From positions 1-43,182 of the forward strand of contig CAKTZI010000033.1 in assembly GCA_934635385.1 (NCBI GenBank): a stretch of DNA of 43,182 bases, in the 5' to 3' direction. Numbering within the stretch: the first letter of the stretch is position 1; each line of letters opens with the position of its first letter. The notes under the pieces are model-generated. The model did not search any database. It saw only the letters and a program-made list of their open reading frames with translations, and was not told where the DNA came from. Both the position numbers and the translations under genes were made by a program. Source of the DNA: an uncultured Kiritimatiellota bacterium (GTDB taxonomy: Bacteria; Verrucomicrobiota; Kiritimatiellia; RFP12; UBA1067). Shown in pieces: positions 40,019 to 43,182 of this stretch.

Positions 40019-41494
40019 TTACCGTGTCGCCGCCGCCGGCGCCCAGAGGCGATAGCCCATCACCCACTTGACGCCCGTCTCGCCGCTCGCCGAATCGTCC
40101 GTCAGGTACGCATTGTCGCCCATGCCAGGCTCAATTCCCACGTAGGTTGCGGGACGGCACGCCTCGGCCTTCGAGCAGTAGCTGCCGCCGCGCGCGGCAA
40201 TCTTGTCGTTCCGCCCAAACAACGCGCCTGCCGCCGTCTGCCCCGTCGGATCCGTCTCGGCCTCCGTGCCGGACGCCACGGCGTCGCGGCAGATGTCGCG
40301 GCAGTATTCGGCGACGTTGCCGAGCATGTCGTAGAGGCCGAACGGATTCGGCTTCTTGAGACCGACCGAATGCGGCACGTGCGCACCGACGGATTCGTCA
40401 AACGAGTTGTTCACGTTCCAGGCGTAGTCGTCGAGTTCCGCATACCAGTTGCAGTTGGTCGCGCCCTGCGTGTTGACGACGAGCGCGTCCTTGTATTGCG
40501 CGACGGGACGCGTCCAGTAGCCCGGCCCCAGCGTCCCCGCGCGGCAGGCGAACTCCCACTGCGCCGACGTCGGCAGGTCAAAGCGGAAGCCGAAGTTCTG
40601 CCGCCAGGCGTAGAGGTACGGCGTGAAGGTTCCGGGATACTTCGTGCAAACGCACTTCGTCGTCCTGTTCGTGTTCAGCTCGAAGCCGTCGCGCGGCCAG
40701 TACTTGTAGTCCGTGAACGCCGCGTTCGACGTTCCCGGACAGGCGCTCTCGTGCATGTAGCTGCGGAGCGACGCGAACATGACGTGATCGACAGGCCAGT
40801 CGTCGCGGCGGATGTCCTTGAACGTGTCGCTCGACCAGTGGCCGCGATTGTAGGACGTCCCGTTCTGGGTGCCCGCCTGCGCATAGTTGTGCTGGGCATA
40901 CGTGACGGGGTGGATGCCGAGGTAGTAGTCTTCGGAGAGAACCGCCCAGCGGAGGTTCTCCGCCAGCCCGACCGCGTGGCCAAACGCATCGTCCGGCGAG
41001 CCCAGCCGGAACTCGACGTTCGCCGCCGGAATCTTGCGCATGACGAGGTGCGTCGTCTTGCACATCTCGTCCGTGACGGCAAACGGCATCGCGTTCGTGT
41101 TCACGTAGTAGGCGGGCGCCGCGTCCCTGTCCGCGAGATTGACGACCAGGTAGTCCGGCGGACAGTTCGTCGGCCATGCGCGCACGCGGACGTCGAGGTT
41201 TGCCGGATCGATGCCCGTCCGATTCGTGAAGGTGAACTTGGCCGCACCCGGCTGAACGAGGCGGTTGACTGCGCCCGTCGTCACGTTGTAGCGCGACGCA
41301 TCAAGCTTTGCGCCCGACGTGCGGTCGTAGAGCGCGAACGTCACGACCGCCGGCTCGGCGCCGAGCGTGTAGCGGACGCGCACATCGCCGTTGTGGCGCG
41401 GCGAGGCCGAGACGTTTGAAACCGACGGCGCGGCGCACGCGACCGACGCGCACGACACAAGGCCGACAAGGATGAACTGCTCAAGTCTGTTCAT
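40019..41494 (-). CDS. Secreted SUMF1-fold protein, paralogue
   Basis: 491 aa, signal peptide MNRLEQFILVGLVSCASVACA, start at 41494 with AAGAAGG upstream. The N-terminal domain (residues about 20-125) ends in WPTNCPPDYLVVNL, the same motif as in the neighbouring paralogue. The SUMF1 domain has VEFRLGSPDD, VLSEDYYLGIHPVTYAQ, FDLPTSAQWEFACRAG, NPFGLYDMLGNVAEYCRD, AARGGSYCSKAEACRPATY and GYRLWAP. It keeps the conserved GLYDMLGNVAEYC loop better than its partner does. C-x5-C replaces the FGE pair. It lies 14 nt after the small secreted gene and in one operon with it. Confidence 0.85.
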   Translation of the reverse strand: MNRLEQFILVGLVSCASVACAAPSVSNVSASPRHNGDVRVRYTLGAEPAVVTFALYDRTSGAKLDASRYNVTTGAVNRLVQPGAAKFTFTNRTGIDPANLDVRVRAWPTNCPPDYLVVNLADRDAAPAYYVNTNAMPFAVTDEMCKTTHLVMRKIPAANVEFRLGSPDDAFGHAVGLAENLRWAVLSEDYYLGIHPVTYAQHNYAQAGTQNGTSYNRGHWSSDTFKDIRRDDWPVDHVMFASLRSYMHESACPGTSNAAFTDYKYWPRDGFELNTNRTTKCVCTKYPGTFTPYLYAWRQNFGFRFDLPTSAQWEFACRAGTLGPGYWTRPVAQYKDALVVNTQGATNCNWYAELDDYAWNVNNSFDESVGAHVPHSVGLKKPNPFGLYDMLGNVAEYCRDICRDAVASGTEAETDPTGQTAAGALFGRNDKIAARGGSYCSKAEACRPATYVGIEPGMGDNAYLTDDSASGETGVKWVMGYRLWAPAAATR

Positions 41495-41508
41495 GGCGAC
41501 CTTCTTTC

Positions 41509-41742
41509 TCAGCGCAGGATGAGGAGCGAGCCAAACGGCACGACGCCCGAAATGAACGCCTCGATCCACGCGGGACACGTCCACGCGCTGTCCGTCGCCT
41601 TCGCGGCGGTGACGGCCGTCGCCGGCGCATATTGGCCCGCGCGATCCGTTTCGTTGAACTGCCACGGATGATCCGTTTCCTCGGCGACCGCGCCGAACGC
41701 GAGAGACGCGGCGGCGAGTGCACAGCAAGTGAGTTTCTGCAT
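41509..41742 (-). CDS. Small secreted protein with C-terminal hydrophobic-Arg tail
   Basis: 77 aa: signal peptide MQKLTCCALAAASLAFGAVA, then EETDHPWQFNETDRAGQYAPATAVTAAKATDSAWTCPAWIEAFISGVVPFGSLLILR. Mature part about 57 residues, no known domain. AGGAG lies 10 nt ahead of the ATG. The signal peptide and the 5' region, including promoter and operator, are near-duplicates of those of the sialate O-acetylesterase, so the gene may be a fusion of a copied 5' cassette with the end of another secreted protein. The tail FGSLLILR resembles KGLLMVIR and KGCLMLLR of two other secreted proteins here. First gene of the SUMF1 operon. Confidence 0.65.
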   Translation of the reverse strand: MQKLTCCALAAASLAFGAVAEETDHPWQFNETDRAGQYAPATAVTAAKATDSAWTCPAWIEAFISGVVPFGSLLILR

Positions 41743-41778
41743 GGTCTTGATGCTCCTATTTGTGGGTTGATGGGGCGC

Positions 41779-41808
41779 ATTGTAGCAAAAGGTGCGGACG
41801 TTCGGCAA
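41779..41808 (-). promoter_or_regulatory. Promoter of the small protein/SUMF1 operon
   Basis: TTGCCG at 41808-41803, 18 nt, TACAAT at 41784-41779 with TGC in front, minus strand. Confidence 0.68.
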
Positions 41809-41816
41809 GCCAAAAA

Positions 41817-41833
41817 GTGCGCTTTAGGCGCAC
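41817..41833. promoter_or_regulatory. Operator-like 17-mer (gtgcgctttaggcgcac), copy 3 of 3
   Basis: Perfect inverted repeat GTGCGC-N5-GCGCAC, 8 nt upstream of the -35, followed by ACAACAAAAGTCAC. Confidence 0.65.
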
Positions 41834-41852
41834 AACAAAAGTCACTTATTTA

Positions 41853-41863
41853 CCCCCCCCCCC
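41853..41863. repeat. Homopolymer tract of 11 C
   Basis: Eleven consecutive C upstream of the operator of the SUMF1 operon (G11 on the transcribed strand side), about 45 bp from the -35. May vary in length by slippage or be an assembly artefact. Confidence 0.7.
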
Positions 41864-41969
41864 TAATTTATTGAAAATGCCTCGTTTGCGCACGTTTTAT
41901 GCAAATGCGATGATCCAAGCTTTAGTTTCGGCGACCGTAGCTTCGGCGGCTGGCCCGAAGGCTCGCCTG

Positions 41970-42436
41970 AACCGTCGCTCCGGGAGTCGCAACCGTCGCC
42001 GCACTGAAACCTATAAAACGAGACAAGCCATTCCCCTCACCAAAATACACTTCGACAAGCGAGACCACCGAGGCGACGGGCGATCCCTTCGCTCCTCTCA
42101 TGCGCCCTTCGGCTCCAACCGCCTTCGCGAATCCAAGCCGACCTTAACAACTCTACACGACATCCTCAAGGCTGAGACCATTCTGAGGACTTCATCAATC
42201 TTACGCGCAAACCGCGCTCCGTGTTACACGTCTGCCGTTTTTGGGGCAAACAGAACCATTCGACGTCGCACAGCACGACGTGGCGTCGGAGCCGACAGTC
42301 GCACGAGAGGAACGAAGGGATCGCCCGTCGCCTCGGTGTTTGCGCTTGCGGAAATGCATTTTGCCGAGGGGAATGGCTCGTCACGTTTGATTGACTGATG
42401 CGTGGCGACAGGTGCGAATCCCGGAGCGACGGTTCG
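41970..42436. repeat. Large inverted-repeat element with 136-bp arms
   Basis: Arms 41970-42105 and 42301-42436 are equal in length and reverse-complementary. The inner 39 bp (42067-42105 against 42301-42339) differ at only 2 positions, and the outer parts match in blocks (for example gaaccgtcgctccggga at 41970 and its complement at 42420-42436). The 195-bp centre has partial pairing near the arms. No open frame in the 805-bp gap 41743-42547 looks like a gene; apart from the promoter, operator and C-tract this element is its only structure. Confidence 0.8.
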
Positions 42437-42547
42437 TGCGAGCTGTCGGGACGACGCCACGCCAATGTAAACGCCTTGCCGCGCCCCGGATCACGGAGCG
42501 CACCAAAGTCCGTTCGATAGACCGTCGGGCCATCGCCGTCGAAGCCA

Positions 42548-42877
42548 TCACTCCGACACATTGCCCCAGCGGTCGACGCTGCGGACGGCGTAGTTGCCTT
42601 TCGCGCCCTTCACGTCCAGCCGCGTCGCGACGGTCGAGGCGATCTGCTTCCCGTCACGGAACACGCGATAGTAGACATGATCGGGGTCGGTCGCGGCATC
42701 CCAGACGAGCGCGCCGTCGCCACCCAGCGTCACGCCCCCGACACTCGGCGGCGTACGGTCGACGTAGTCCGTCGTCAGGAACGTCATCGACTTCGCGGGC
42801 AGCGCGACCGGAGGGGCCAAGGGGGGACCCTCCCGAGACCGGGGTCAGACCCTCCCGAGACCGGAATTCAGGTTCAT
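42548..42877 (-). pseudogene. Broken gene ending in an FN3-like domain
   Basis: ATG at 42877 overlaps the upstream stop by 4 nt (ATGA) and reads MNLNSGLGRV before an in-frame TGA at 42845, which lies in a repeated GC-rich element. The same frame then continues without interruption to 42548: LPAKSMTFLTTDYVDRTPPSVGGVTLGGDGALVWDAATDPDHVYYRVFRDGKQIASTVATRLDVKGAKGNYAVRSVDRWGNVSE. This is an FN3-like domain as found at the C-terminus of secreted glycosidases (for example GHL10 type). The body of the gene is missing, so it is a remnant: start and tail joined across the repeat. Confidence 0.6.
42826..42864. repeat. Two direct 17-bp repeats (gaccctcccgagaccgg), REP-like
   Basis: Copies at 42826-42842 and 42848-42864, separated by gggtc, part of a GC-rich ggggtcaga/ccccc element that interrupts the broken gene. 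Confidence 0.7.
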
Positions 42878-43182
42878 CTGTCGTTGTTTCCTTTCTTTTC
42901 GCTGTTTCCGTTTTCGTCGACGATCTCGTAGTGGAGGACGCCGTTCGCCGTCGAGGCCGTGAAGACGAGCCGCCCGTGGCGCACCTCCGCCGGCACGGCG
43001 GCGAGCCGCGCCCCGTCCGTGCCGAGCGCGTAGACCGCGTAGGCCTCCGGGCGGTCGAGGCGGACGGCGAACGCCGCCTCGCCCTTCTCCACGAGGCACC
43101 CCTTCCCCCACTGGAGCAGCACCTTCCGCGTCTCGTCGGCGTAGACCGTCCCCGCGCCCTGCACGTCCGTCAGGTGCACCGC
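42874..43182 (-). CDS. C-terminal end of a secreted protein, probably a glycoside hydrolase (5' part outside window)
   Basis: The last 102 codons of a minus-strand gene entering from the right edge: AVHLTDVQGAGTVYADETRKVLLQWGKGCLVEKGEAAFAVRLDRPEAYAVYALGTDGARLAAVPAEVRHGRLVFTASTANGVLHYEIVDENGNSEKKGNNDR. The beta-rich pattern YAVYALGTDGxRLAxVPAExRxGRLVFTAST and GVLHYEIV is typical of the last beta-sandwich domain of large glycosidases. A start cannot be given, since the frame stays open to the window edge. Its stop overlaps the ATG of the broken downstream gene. Confidence 0.6.
   Translation of the reverse strand, partial: AVHLTDVQGAGTVYADETRKVLLQWGKGCLVEKGEAAFAVRLDRPEAYAVYALGTDGARLAAVPAEVRHGRLVFTASTANGVLHYEIVDENGNSEKKGNNDR

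Noticed and set aside
42400..42440. tRNA T-arm-like string (ggtgcgaatccc) in the inverted-repeat element
   Set aside because: No acceptor, D or anticodon stems can be built around it; the string belongs to the arm of the inverted repeat.

Overview
The window is a GC-rich (roughly 60-65 %) chromosomal segment from what looks like an anaerobic, glycan-degrading member of the Verrucomicrobiota/Kiritimatiellota/Lentisphaerota group, probably gut- or rumen-associated. This placement is inference. It rests on the XylR-type regulator, secreted SUMF1-domain and beta-helix proteins, GH92 and GH2 enzymes without any SusC/SusD pair, AAA/DUF4143 ATPases and characteristic intergenic hairpin repeats. There is no rRNA, tRNA or other phylogenetic marker.

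Layout, left to right: the 5' part of an AAA-ATPase-like gene (1-584, minus). A minus-strand block follows, ending in a GH92 alpha-mannosidase: quinone-oxidoreductase-like MDR, MFS transporter, putative glycosidase, GH92 (7807 to 724). A 575-bp spacer (7808-8382) holds three consecutive imperfect hairpin repeats. Next comes a five-gene minus operon (15949 to 8383): a triple discoidin-like secreted protein, SDR, a SGNH-esterase/glycosidase fusion, an epimerase-like protein and a Gfo/Idh/MocA oxidoreductase. It diverges from a shortened xylR (16125-17147). A low-GC two-gene nucleotidyltransferase module (17212-17840) lies between xylR and a near-copy of its 3' end. Then, on minus: a type I 3-dehydroquinase-like enzyme, a beta-helix lipoprotein, a KDPG aldolase-VOC fusion, an AAA/DUF4143 ATPase, a sialate O-acetylesterase, a GH2 beta-mannosidase, a large beta-structure secreted protein, a truncated secreted gene and a sialidase-like protein. 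An operon of FGGY kinase, sodium:solute symporter and DapA/NanA-type aldolase (35827 to 32099) diverges from an araC gene (35924-36781). The right end holds another AAA/DUF4143 ATPase (plus), two paralogous secreted SUMF1-domain proteins, a 77-aa secreted protein, a large inverted-repeat element (about 41970-42436) and two partial or broken genes at the edge.

Taken together the genes look like a scavenging locus for host or plant glycans. Alpha-mannosidase, beta-mannosidase, sialidase-like enzyme and sialate O-acetylesterase would release sugars outside the cytoplasm. The MFS and SSS transporters would import them. Kinase, DapA-type aldolase, KDPG aldolase and several NAD(P)-dependent oxidoreductases would channel them to central metabolism.

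The most interesting content is regulatory. Three separate sets of promoters carry matching operator-like sites at identical distances from the -35 box. (1) A 16-bp box 19 nt upstream of -35 at the promoters of the discoidin operon and the dehydroquinase-like gene, next to xylR. (2) TAAAATCGT-N7-ACGATTTTA 4 nt upstream of -35 at the aldolase operon and the sialidase-like gene, next to araC. (3) GTGCGCTT-N5-GCAC 8 nt upstream of -35 at the KDPG aldolase, sialate O-acetylesterase and SUMF1 operons, with no obvious regulator in the window. In addition, regulator, nucleotidyltransferase, ATPase and dapA-like genes have a -10 box only 7-10 nt from the ATG and so are probably leaderless. Three secreted proteins share a short hydrophobic C-terminus ending in Arg.
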